From: Paralithodes platypus
Lineage: Eukaryota > Arthropoda > Malacostraca > Decapoda > Lithodidae
Length of the DNA stretch: 64,000 nucleotides
Assembly (NCBI GenBank): GCA_032716605.1
Contig: CM064580.1
Location: forward strand, 38,637,973 to 38,701,972
Direction of reading: 5' to 3'
Shown here: piece by piece, positions 11,311-20,382 of the stretch
Layout: the number at the start of each line of letters is the position of its first letter
How positions within the stretch are numbered: position 1 is the stretch's first letter
Made by a program: the position numbers and the translations under genes
Notes under the pieces: generated by a model
Seen by the model: the letters and a program-made list of their open reading frames with translations, nothing else
The model's database searches: none
Told to the model about the DNA's origin: nothing

Positions 11311-12179
11311 TTATAGCGGTGTCCTGTAGAAATCCATATAGTTAGTATTAGAGGCAGCTACATTCCCTTTTAGGTAGAAGTTGTAGTAACGATGGTTTGT
11401 TCGACACTGAGTGTATTTCTCCATTTGCTAAAAAGAGATATCCAACCATTCACTCCCACCCTGCTGTTCCTGTGTAATCCTGCCTTCTTGGTCAGTCCTC
11501 CCCACCACCAGTTCTTTTATTCTCTCTTGACTTGGTGTGAGATAAGAAATGGGTCTGGAAATTATGATCAAAGTTGACTAAACTATTCAACAACTGTACA
11601 TACATTATACAATATGTTGGCCAAGACCTAATTCAACACACCTTTTTTTACCCCATCATTTAGGACATCGACATATGGATCACTATCTTAGAACTTAAGA
11701 TAAATACCATTGAATAATGTCATGGATAAACAGATAATGGCATACGCACTGTTGTACGTAGGTGCTCACAAACAAAAAGTTGTAGGCGGAATCAATAGAG
11801 ATTAGACTTTGGAAGCGGCCAATTAGGTGTTGAATGCAACATTCAGGTCGCCCCTCACCCCAAATGAACTTGAAGCCCATTCTTGGCACTCAAAATAACA
11901 AATGGACGTGGACTAATTCCAGGCACAATGCCAGATACTGTGTCAGGAAGAAAAGGACTCTTAAACATCATCAGTCTTCAAAACATACAGGAGTAGCTCC
12001 TGCCCCCACAGAAAACCTAGCCAACATCAGGAAAGTGTCGTTAGCCCTGTCGTTGTACCCCGTCGCCAACACCCACACCAACACCAACAAAAACCCCACC
12101 CAAGAACCCTCACCCCTACAAATCGAAGATAAAACAGAGGCACAACAGCCAGAGCTACAACCGGAGAAGAAGCAACAAC
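11311..12179. other. Spacer; possible C-terminal remnant of the adjacent transposase
   Basis: Reverse-strand open stretches at 11695-11889 and the forward stretch of 151 codons at 11834-12289 have no domain I recognise. The forward one is antisense to the transposase remnant for its last 100 bases and is probably chance. It is rich in CAACACC-type repeats around 12060-12110. Confidence 0.35.
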
Positions 12180-12910
12180 AGGCTGAGGCGCATTATCTAG
12201 GAGAAAAACATCTGAAGGATAGGTTCTTCTGGCAAACAAAAATGTTCAAGATCAGGCACCAAATGTTTGTCAAACCTTTCCAAACTTAGGGAATCCATAC
12301 TTTCCTATTGGACATCCAATGGACATTTAAACGAGACATATCCTGGTATTCATATTCATGGGGCTTCTTTGCTTGGTGGATAACGAGCAGCTTCATTTTA
12401 GTCTTCCAGAAGTATTGCAAGTTAAAAGCAGTGCCACTCTGTATTTCACAGCATTGAATCCCTTGGCACTCTTTTGTTTTTGATGGATGGATGTGCGCTT
12501 TGGCATGGACTTCCCAAAAAGGCCAGTCTCATCGGCATGAAAAAGTTGGTCAGCAGCATAGCCACAGTTCTTTATAAGTTCTCACAGACATGCAGGGAAT
12601 CCTGTTGCCGCAGCTGCATCTGTACTTGCTGCCTCTCCGGCGAGTTCAACATTCATGAATTTATGCCGCTTGATAAAGGACCCCAACCACCCAGGGGAAG
12701 CCTTGAATGAGGGTAGGTTAGGCTCACCTAGCTTTTCGGCAACTTAAGGGTACAACACCTTGGCCTTTTCTATAATCATTCTGCCGCCTGTGGGAATGTT
12801 ATTCTGATTCTCCTAGGCAATAACCCTGGCCAAAAGCTTCTCTGTTGTTTTTGATCACTCAGTTAGCAACTTTGTATGTATGTAGGTTGCCATCAGATGC
12901 ATAGTTTCGA
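12180..12910 (-). pseudogene. Tigger/pogo-family DDE transposase pseudogene
   Basis: Reverse-strand reading recovers, in order, a CENP-B/Tc5-type helix-turn-helix remnant (IPTGGRMIIEKAKVLYP; then FKASPGWLGSFIKRHKF, then ELAGEAASTDAAAATGFP near 12640-12720), the first catalytic aspartate block GYAADQLFHADETGLF (12510-12560), the MPKRTSIHQKQKSAKGF block, and the second aspartate block DVFLLDNAPQP near 12195-12225. These are hallmarks of Tigger/pogo transposases, which cut and paste at TA targets. The frame is broken by several stops (for example near 12395 and 12770) and the third catalytic residue was not found. Terminal inverted repeats were not found. It is a dead, old copy. Confidence 0.8.
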
Positions 12911-13666
12911 CATGAATTGAACACACAATTACGGTTGGAATGTAAACATATACAGTAGATATTTGGTAATAGGTTATGAGGAAACACACAAAATATTTTA
13001 TTTGGAAGAAATTACCCCAGTTAGTACGTGCCTATAGTTCTTCTGTAAAGCAGATCAAGAGGAATGTTAATAGTATTTTGCACATTCGTCAATTAATTTA
13101 GTTGCTCTATAGAATGTCTCTTGTATTTGGCTTGAATATACCGCATGGCCATTAAGACGATATACAGTATATTGCTTGTAACTCCGTGCACCTCTCTCCC
13201 TCTGGTATTCCATTAACAGGGGTCCAGAAAGCTATACACATATGTTACAATCCACACGCTAACTTGCTACACACACATATATGCAATTACTGTACACATA
13301 AACTCACACACACACACACACACACACACAACACCTGGAACGCACTCATGCAGGCCAGGGAAGCGTGCACACTAACCACGTAACTATATGTTTACATAAT
13401 ATACGGTAGATAGACAAATGAACACACATACACACACACACATACACACATGCACGCACGTGTATTTACATACCCATATCTAAGCGCTATAATACCATAT
13501 GTACATAGAAAATGTACACGCTACACACGTGTTGGTTCAAGTCAAAACGGCCTTACTACTAAACGGCCGCAACCAAAATGACCACACTTTCCCACCCTAA
13601 CCATGCTCATTTGTACTTCACTAAAGCAAATCAGAACTAAACAAACCTAACCTAACCTATGCTGAC
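12911..13666. other. Spacer with (CA)n at about 13303-13331
   Basis: AT-rich, with several CA-rich patches (13303-13331, 13420-13450) and three tandem CCTAA units at about 13645-13659, too few to call telomeric. No gene is visible. Confidence 0.4.
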
Positions 13667-14003
13667 TTAAGGGGAGATTTCCAATTAAGGGATTTTTTTC
13701 TGGACCCGTTTCTCTCTCATGTTTAGCCCCATTGCTTTTGAGATTTTAAGGCGTTCGCCCTAGTAGTTTTGACATTTTAAGACATTTTGCCCCATTTCTG
13801 TCAATTATAAGACCTTTCGTGCCATTAAGGTGTCGATTTTTTTCCTGGCGAGTGATAGCGAGCCTGTAATTTAAGAGCAACCGGCCTCCGGCCGGGAAAT
13901 TTTTCTACCGAAAAATGTACAAATTTGTCTTGAAAGGGGGTCTAGGGGGTGTAATTTTAAGCTTGATGAAAACGTAGGGAACAAACTAAATACCTCCCCT
14001 TAA
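13667..14003. mobile_element. TTAA-flanked inverted-repeat element, family Bb
   Basis: The ends are TTAAGGGGAGATTT and ACCTCCCCTTAA. The interior carries 'ctcatgtttagccccatt', 'gacctttcgtgccattaaggtg', the block 'ctggcgagtgatagcgagcc', the palindrome CCGGCCTCCGGCCGG and 'accgaaaaatgtacaaattt'. It is oriented opposite to the copy at 26558. Confidence 0.8.
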
Positions 14004-14036
14004 TCTAACCAAGCCAAGCCATTTCAGCTGTGGCCG

Positions 14037-14092
14037 GTAGGGAATTAGTAAGTAGGCGAGAAATCATGCCCTCTATCCTCTGTACTATAGCA
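14037..14092. repeat. Single end of the T3 inverted-repeat element
   Basis: 'agtaagtaggcgagaaatcatg' followed by 'ccctctatcctctgta' matches one arm of the element at 38026-38233. The second arm is absent here. Confidence 0.55.
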
Positions 14093-14426
14093 TTTACACA
14101 TACTGTACACATTAATACACACCAGTGAACCTAATCACATACACACAGGCGCAGTTAACTCAAGCAACAACAACAACACACAACACACAACACACGCTGG
14201 GTCTTGAGCATGTAGGTAGGTGACTTGGAATTAATTGATTCTCGTGAGCTGCAAATTGGAGTGGGTTAAACCTATGCATCCCGGGTTTATCTTTAGCCAT
14301 CTCTAAAATTGTGTAACCTCTGCACCGACGACATCTTTTATATTGTATTTTATCTCTATTTAGACAATTGTATTCTGTATAATAAGTAGCCTACCTCCAG
14401 CTATGAACAAGCTTCAAACTTTTCAC

Positions 14427-14529
14427 TTAACCCTTTTTAATACCAAAGGTCCTTCTTAAACTACATAAAACCGTTTAAATATAGCTAGAATATAATTTAA
14501 ATAGACGTCGCTGGTAAAGAAAGGGTTAA
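14427..14529. mobile_element. TTAA-flanked element, family C, short (103 bp) form
   Basis: Runs from TTAACCCTTTTTAATACC to GGTAAAGAAAGGGTTAA with TTAA at both ends and an AT-rich middle that includes 'tatagctagaatata'. It corresponds to one half of the ~205-bp forms at 48153 and 58872. It has no coding capacity. Confidence 0.65.
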
Positions 14530-14561
14530 TGATAAGCAGAATAAAATATGAATGTATCTGC

Positions 14562-14880
14562 AACGAGTGTCTCACCCAAATGAGTGCCTGAGCCAAATGC
14601 AAGAGACATTGGGGTCAAAATGTCTGGACATACGAACTAGCATATACGTTATAGGATGAGGGAAAGATTGATTGAAAGAGTTTCAGAGATCACTTGTTGA
14701 ATAGAAGAAAAACTGAGAAACTTTGCTAATCCTTGGGTTGGAGAGTAGGACAGAATAAAAGTGGGACTGTCTTGAAAGGCGGGTGCTTCGCACTCGCCGC
14801 AAGGGAGGGGTATGCACTGAGAAAGCTCTTAAGAATACTGATAGCGATAGAAGAGTGAAAATATTGTAGGGAACTAGTAA
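14562..14880 (-). pseudogene. Jockey-like LINE 3' end, reverse strand
   Basis: Reverse-strand translation includes PPLRRVRSTRLSRQSHFYSV, then LLSNPRISKVSQFFFYST, equivalent to the RT C-terminus of the copies at 53235-53573 and 15840-15970. Below it, 14562-14680 is 3' UTR (shared 'aaaatgtctggacatacg'-type segment). The piece ends at the palindrome centred on 14896, beyond which LINE sequence resumes on the opposite strand. Confidence 0.75.
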
Positions 14881-14924
14881 GTCGTACATTTTTCGATAGA
14901 AAAATTTACGACTTACTAGTTCCC
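14869..14924. repeat. 56-bp near-perfect palindrome at a LINE inversion junction
   Basis: The arms 14869-14896 and 14897-14924 are reverse complements at 26 of 28 positions (left arm begins GGGAACTAGTAAGTCGTAC). The centre, 'acatttttcgatagaaaaat', is the same as the core motif of the Ba and Bb elements. The palindrome joins a reverse-strand LINE end to a forward-strand LINE RT. Confidence 0.9.
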
Positions 14925-16140
14925 GGAACTTCGGTGAGACTTTTTCTATTGCACTAGACATATCGAAAGCCTTCGATAGAGTCTGGCATAAATCTTTAAT
15001 TTCTAAACTACCCTCCTTCGGTTTCTATCCCTCCATCTGTGCCTTTGTCTCTAATTTCCTTTCCGGCCGTTCCATAGCCGCGGTTGTGGACGGCCATTGT
15101 TCACTTCCTCACCCTATAAACTCCGGTGTTCCTCAGGGCTCTGTCCTATCTCCTATTCTCTTTCTAATTTTTATAAATGATCTCCTTAACTGTACCTTAA
15201 TTCCCATCCATTCATACGCAGACGACTCAACCTTACACTACTCCATTAGTTTTTCAGAACGCCCCAGCCAGCAATCCCTCAACGACAAACGTAATGAAGC
15301 CATACAACTCTTAAATTCTGATCTAAATACTATTTCCAAATGGGGCAGAGAAAACCTTGTTAACTTTAATGCTTCCAAAACCCAATTTCTCCATCTATCT
15401 ACCCGTCAGGATCTCCCAGCGGACTATCCCTTATTCTTCAACAATACAAAAATCAACCCTTCATCTTCTCTCAATCTTCTTGGTGTCTCTTTTTCTTCTG
15501 CTCTCATTTGGAAGGACCATATTACCAGTCTTGCTAAGGCAGCCTCCCAGAAGCTGGGTGTGCTCAACCGCCTTATGGTGTTCTTTTCCCCTGCACAGCT
15601 TCTTGCTCTGTACAGGGGCAATGTGCGCCCTTGTATTTAGTATTGTTCACATGTGTGGGGAGGTTCCTCTCACACCACTCTCCTAGACAAGGTTGAAAGG
15701 AAGGCCTTTCGTATCATTAACTCCCGTCCACTCACCAACTCTCTGCAATCTCTCTCTCTCCGCCGCAATGTTGCATCTCTCTCGCTATTCTATCGCTACT
15801 ATAATAATCAGTGTTCCTCGGAGCTATCCCAGCGCATACCACCTCCTTTACGTAGGGCACGTGGTACCCGTCTTGCAACTCAATCCCACCCCTACTCTGT
15901 GCAACTCTCCAACCCAAGAGTGAAACGTTACTCTCAAACTTTCTTCTACTCAACAGCTGAGCTCTGGAACACTCTCCCAGCATCAGTTTTCCCGCTTCCT
16001 ATGACTAAAATTGCTTCAAACTCCGTGTGTCCAGGCATTTTGGCTCGAACGTCCCTTGATTTTGGCCCTGTCACTCTTTCAACTATGGAGGAGGCAATCG
16101 CTATAGGCAGTTATGCCTTTTGCCTCCCTCAATCACATAG

Positions 16141-16166
<26 letters not shown>
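14925..16166 (+). pseudogene. Jockey-like LINE, 5'-truncated, RT palm to poly(A), one nonsense codon
   Basis: One forward frame is open from 14930 to the C-terminus except for a TAG at 15638-15640, where related copies have a sense codon (RPCI-stop-YCSHVWGG). It encodes the RT palm: ALDISKAFDRVWHK (motif A aspartate), GVPQGSVLSPILFLIF, HSYADDSTLHYS (catalytic YADD), WGRENLVNFNASKTQFLHLS, SSSLNLLGVSF, then the C-terminal HVWGGSSHTTLL and SSELSQRIPPPLRR blocks. The N-terminal endonuclease is missing. The copy ends in a 3' UTR and 27 adenines (16140-16166), the expected product of target-primed reverse transcription. It is the youngest-looking copy of its family in the window. The clade name rests on motif resemblance only. 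Confidence 0.85.
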
Positions 16167-16167
<1 letters not shown>

Positions 16168-16171
<4 letters not shown>

Positions 16172-16378
16172 AATGAGTTGATAAGGCAAAATGCCTTTGA
16201 CTCTACTCTTTCGAGAAGTGCAGTATACGTGGAACCTCCTGACACACGCAAGCTATACTCGATACATGGGCGCACTGTGCCCCGATACAGAGCAAGGAGC
16301 TTTGTGGGGGTGAGGAACCCACAGAGCCGGTTGAGCACATCTAACTTTCGGGACGCTGTTTTAACAAGAGTGGGGTAA
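16168..16378 (-). pseudogene. Jockey-like LINE fragment, reverse strand, tail-to-tail with the previous copy
   Basis: The reverse-strand translation contains MLNRLCGFLTPTKLLALYRG, TVRPCIEYSLRVSGGSTYTA and LLERVESKAFCLINS, the same C-terminal region as 15560-15720 of the preceding copy. It starts within two bases of that copy's poly(A), so the younger copy probably integrated into this older one. Confidence 0.75.
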
Positions 16379-17180
16379 GAGATTCTCCTTGATAAATTTG
16401 CTAAAATTACATGAAAGAATTTAATCTTAAATTATGAGTACAAATAAGCAAAATATATAGATAACAATCGTCAGTAGGTTTCTATTTGTATACTGAGTTC
16501 CAATAGCAGATATATTTGTCATTACATGGACGTACAAGGGAATTACTAGACACTTTTGGTCTAGCTATTTCTAAGTTATGCTTATGTAAGTAAATAATCA
16601 CCCTCAACAATCTACCTTAACACTTAAAGAGTGGGGGCCCGTCTTAAGTCTGTATCTAAAAAGCAGCAAGTTAGGAACATTATTAAGGCTTTTAAAGGGT
16701 TAAAATCGAGTGCAAATGGCCGGGAGCGCAGCAGGCCACACGGCCGACACCCAGGGCTTACCGCCGCCCACTGACTCACGCTCCCTCTGTTCTCGAGATG
16801 CCGGCAGTGTAGCCAGTAGTGAGCGTAGCTGGAAAAAATATGCCGCTATACGCTAAACTCCCATGTTAGTGGTAGCACTGCATGAAAACGACGAGTGCTA
16901 CGTAGCTCGTTCTGGTCTCATTTTGAAGCTTGTAGTGCCTAGTTTTTTGCTGAATACATTTTTTTTCATACAGACACTTGATTGATCATTCAGGAGGGCC
17001 TGAATATGCCCAAAATAGCCCAAAAAAAAACGCTAGACGAGGGTTAAGTACTGTATATATGAAAAACAACAATGTAACCGTTTCATAAAATGCATACAAG
17101 AATATAATATACTTTCAGCATAATGCCAGATTTCAATATATCTATTTTATAGTAGAACATTTTTAAATCAAGCAGTTACG
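16379..17180. other. Spacer with a GC-rich block at 16700-17050
   Basis: The block is flanked by GGGTTAA on the left (16697-16703) and GAGGGTTAA on the right (17039-17047), and is clearly more GC-rich than its surroundings. The right end (on the reverse strand TTAACCCTCGTCTAGCG) resembles a TTAA-target transposon terminus, but a matching left terminus is not visible. No coding frame is visible. Confidence 0.35.
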
Positions 17181-17184
17181 CTCG

Positions 17185-17268
17185 AGAATAACCCCACACA
17201 ACCCAACTGGGATTGAACCCTGGAGACAAAACAACGTGCTACTCTCTACACTACACTGTTCTTAAAGA
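17185..17268 (-). mobile_element. tRNA-derived SINE head, reverse strand
   Basis: The reverse strand shows GTGTAGTGTAGAGAGTAGCA (A-box-like) and, about 30 bases on, CAGGGTTCAATCCCAGTT (B-box GGTTCAATCCC, well kept). There is no matching acceptor stem. Confidence 0.6.
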
Positions 17269-18005
17269 ATTGTTGCAAGCTGACAAACCTCTGCTGTTCT
17301 ATGTATCTATTCTTCTCTACTGAGCTCGCCTCAGTTTCTTGCGATTCCACAGGATTGTCCTTTACATCGGTGCTAGCTCAGAGTATGTTAGTCAGAGGGA
17401 AGGTCAGAGTTGGTGGAAAGTCGTAGGAACAGTGGTCTACTAAACCTATCTCCCCCCAAACCTCCCCTCCCCTTAGGATCTACGTTAAGATGGCCGTTTC
17501 TGATTTACCTTCCCATCTCTCTCCCTTCTCCCCCCCCCCCCTCCCCTCCTCCTATGCACTTTTCCCTGAGCCTATCGTTGTGATGTCCGCCCCTATTTGT
17601 CCTTCCCCTTCCTATACACGCCCATACCTCTTGTATATATATTTTGTGTTTCCATATTCTTTTTAGGGTCTTCTTTATTGTTTCCATGTCCTGTTGCTTC
17701 GTCTCATCTGAAAACCCTAACATAAACCCCTAATCTCTCTGCTCTCCCCCTTTTATCTCCTCTCGTCTTTCCACTCCTATTCTGTTTATTATATATAAGT
17801 ATAGTTCATACCCTTGTTCTTCATATCCTGTGCACTCTGTTATTATGTGTTCTATATCCTGCGGTATCGCCTCCCCCCCTCCCCCCCCCCCCCCTCCTTA
17901 GTTACACTGATTAGAGTACGGTCCCCTCCCATTCTGGCGACACACAGACTATTATCGTCAGTATGTCGACCCGTATGTCTTTCAGGTTGCAACAATTCTG
18001 CATGG
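17269..18005. other. Spacer with cytosine-rich tracts
   Basis: Poly-C/CT tracts at about 17455-17555 and 17870-17900. No gene is visible. The last part (17985-18005) leads into the tRNA-like tandem array. Confidence 0.35.
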
Positions 18006-18897
18006 CCCGTGTGGTGTAGTGGCTTGTACGTCTGCCTGGTGATCAATGTGGTGTAGTGGCTTGTACATCTGTCTGGTGATCAATGTGGTGTAGTGGCTTG
18101 TACGTCTGCCTGGTGATCAATGTGGTGTAGTGGCTTGTACGTCTGTCTGGTGATCAATGTGGTGTAGTGGCTTGTACGTCTGTCTGGTGATCAATGTGGT
18201 GTAGTGGCTTGTACGTCTGTTTGGTGATCAATGTGGTGTAGTGGCTTGTACGTCTGTCTGGTGATCAATGTAGTGTAGTGGGTTGTACGTCTGTCTGGTG
18301 ATCAATGTGGTGTAGTAGCTTGTACGTCTGTCTGGTGATCAATGTGGTGTAGTGGCTTGTACGTCTGTCTGGTGATCAATGTGGTGTAGTGGCTTGTAAG
18401 TCTGTCTGGTGATCAATGTAGTGTAGGGGGTTGTACGTCTGTCTGGTGATCAATGTGGTGTAGTAGCTTGTACGTCTGTCTGGTGATCAATGTGGTGTAG
18501 TGGGTTGTAAGTCTGTCTGGTGATCAATGTGGTGTAGTGGCTTGTAAGTCTGTCTGGTGATCAATGTGGTGTAGTGGCTTGTATGTCTGTCTGGTGATCA
18601 ATGTGGTGTAGTGGCTTGTACGTTGTCTGGTGATCAATGTGGTGTAGTGGCTTGTAAGTCTGTCTGGTGATCAATGTGGTGTAGTGGCTTATAAGTCGGT
18701 CTGGTGATCAATGTGGTGTAGTGGGTTGTACGTCTGTCTGGTGATCAATGTGGTGTAGTGGGTTGTACGTCTGCCTGGTGATCAATGTGGTGTAGTGGGT
18801 TGTACGTCTGCCTGGTGATCAATGTGGTGTAGTGGGTTGTACGTCTGCCTGGTGATCAATGTGGTGTAGTGGGTTGTACGTCTGCCTGGTGATCTAT
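18006..18897 (+). repeat. 37-bp tandem array carrying a tRNA-like A-box, about 24 copies
   Basis: The unit is GTGGTGTAGTGGCTTGTACG followed by TCTGTCTGGTGATCAAT; successive 'ttgtac' motifs are 37 bases apart. The unit has the form of a pol III A-box region (TGGTGTAGTGGCTTGTACG, compare TRGCNNAGTGGNNNG), but no B-box occurs in or after it. Substitutions at a few positions (TGGCTTG/TGGGTTG, TGCC/TGTC) appear in blocks, which suggests local homogenisation. Confidence 0.9.
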
Positions 18898-18908
18898 GTA
18901 TCCAAGGT

Positions 18909-19251
18909 TTAAGGGCAGGTTTTTAGTTTGGTCTCTAGATACCCATGAAGCTTAAGATTTGACCCCCTTGAGCCCCTTTCAAGATAAATTTGTACATTTT
19001 TCGGTAGAAAAATTTCCCGGCTGAAAGCCGGAAAACCTGTTCCTCTTAAATAACAGGCTCGCTATCGCTCGCCAGGATAAAATTGACACCTAAATGGCAC
19101 GAAAGGTCTTATAATAGACAGACATGGGTCGAAAGTTCTTAAAATCATCAGAATAATAGGGCGAACGTCTTAAAATTAGAAAAGCAATGGAGCTAAACAT
19201 GAGGGAAAAAGGAGTCGAGAAAAAAATCCTCAAGTGGATATCTCCCCTTAA
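18909..19251. mobile_element. TTAA-flanked inverted-repeat element, family Bb
   Basis: It starts TTAAGGGCAGG and ends ATCTCCCCTTAA. It contains 'aaatttgtacatttttcgg', the palindrome CGGCTGAAAGCCG, 'aacaggctcgctatcgctcg' and 'cctaaatggcacgaaaggtc'. It lies 11 bases past the 37-bp array. Confidence 0.75.
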
Positions 19252-19477
19252 TGCCGGGGGGGGGGGGGGTTATGTGGGGTTATAATTATGACTTCCTCTA
19301 CCTAATATAAGCAAAAGAGTTATTCTAAATAGCATTACTGACACCTTTGCATTAGTTCTATATAAATCAATCCTGTCAAATACTCGGCCTTTATATTACT
19401 GTCTATAGTTTCAGAAGCATTTCGCCAATATGACACAGACAAGACAGAGAGAGAGAGAGAAAGGTTTTGTTTTATAT

Positions 19478-19640
19478 ATGGACGTGGGAGACAAAGGCAG
19501 AACTGCCTGTGACAAGTGCCTCCCCTAGAGTTGAAAGAGTTACAGGGCCAAAATCAAGGAATGTTTGAGCCAAAATGCCTGGACACACGCAGTTTGAAGT
19601 TACACAGAGTTACTCAGATCACACAGACATTGCGGTCCTT
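19478..19640 (-). pseudogene. Jockey-like LINE 3' UTR fragment, reverse strand
   Basis: 'ggagacaaaggcagaactgcc' (from about 19487) and 'aaaatgcctggacacacgcag' (from about 19571) match the 3' UTR seen at 53090-53200. It is non-coding; the next bases to about 19780 are not clearly LINE. Confidence 0.6.
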
Positions 19641-20080
19641 AATAGGTGGTCCGGCCTTACTACTAGAGACAAGGTCAGTTTATAGTAGAAGAATAGGACG
19701 GAAAAGTAGAAGGTTCTCTCCCCACCCTCTGCTGCCTCCGGCTAAAAAGCCGAACCGGAAAATTAAATTAAGTATTATCTTTTGGGTCAGGAAATGCCCA
19801 CAAAGAATGTTTTTATGTATAGGATAGAAATAAATTAGTTTGAAAGGAAATTTACCTTTACATGCCTATTGATATAAATATATTAATTCATATTAATCCA
19901 ATCTCCATCACATGATCGTCCAGTTTCTTCTTAAACGTACCGAGAGAGAGGGAGACAGAGAGACAGAGAGAGATAGTGTGTGTGAGTGAGTGTGAATGAC
20001 TGATGCTACACACTGAATACCCTGCACCTGCTCGGTCTGGAGTTGATCATTGGCTGCTGGTCCCTTGTTGACTGGTGGCC

Positions 20081-20335
<255 letters not shown>

Positions 20336-20382
20336 CATTCAGAGTCTATAACAGCATTTCGTAACTGTATGTACACTTATAT

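Noticed and set aside
11834..12289. 151-codon forward open frame
   Set aside because: Part is antisense to the Tigger transposase remnant and part is CAACACC-rich low complexity; no domain recognised.
13645..13659. Telomeric CCTAA repeat
   Set aside because: Only about three units, which can occur by chance; the block at 50396-50459 is much stronger.
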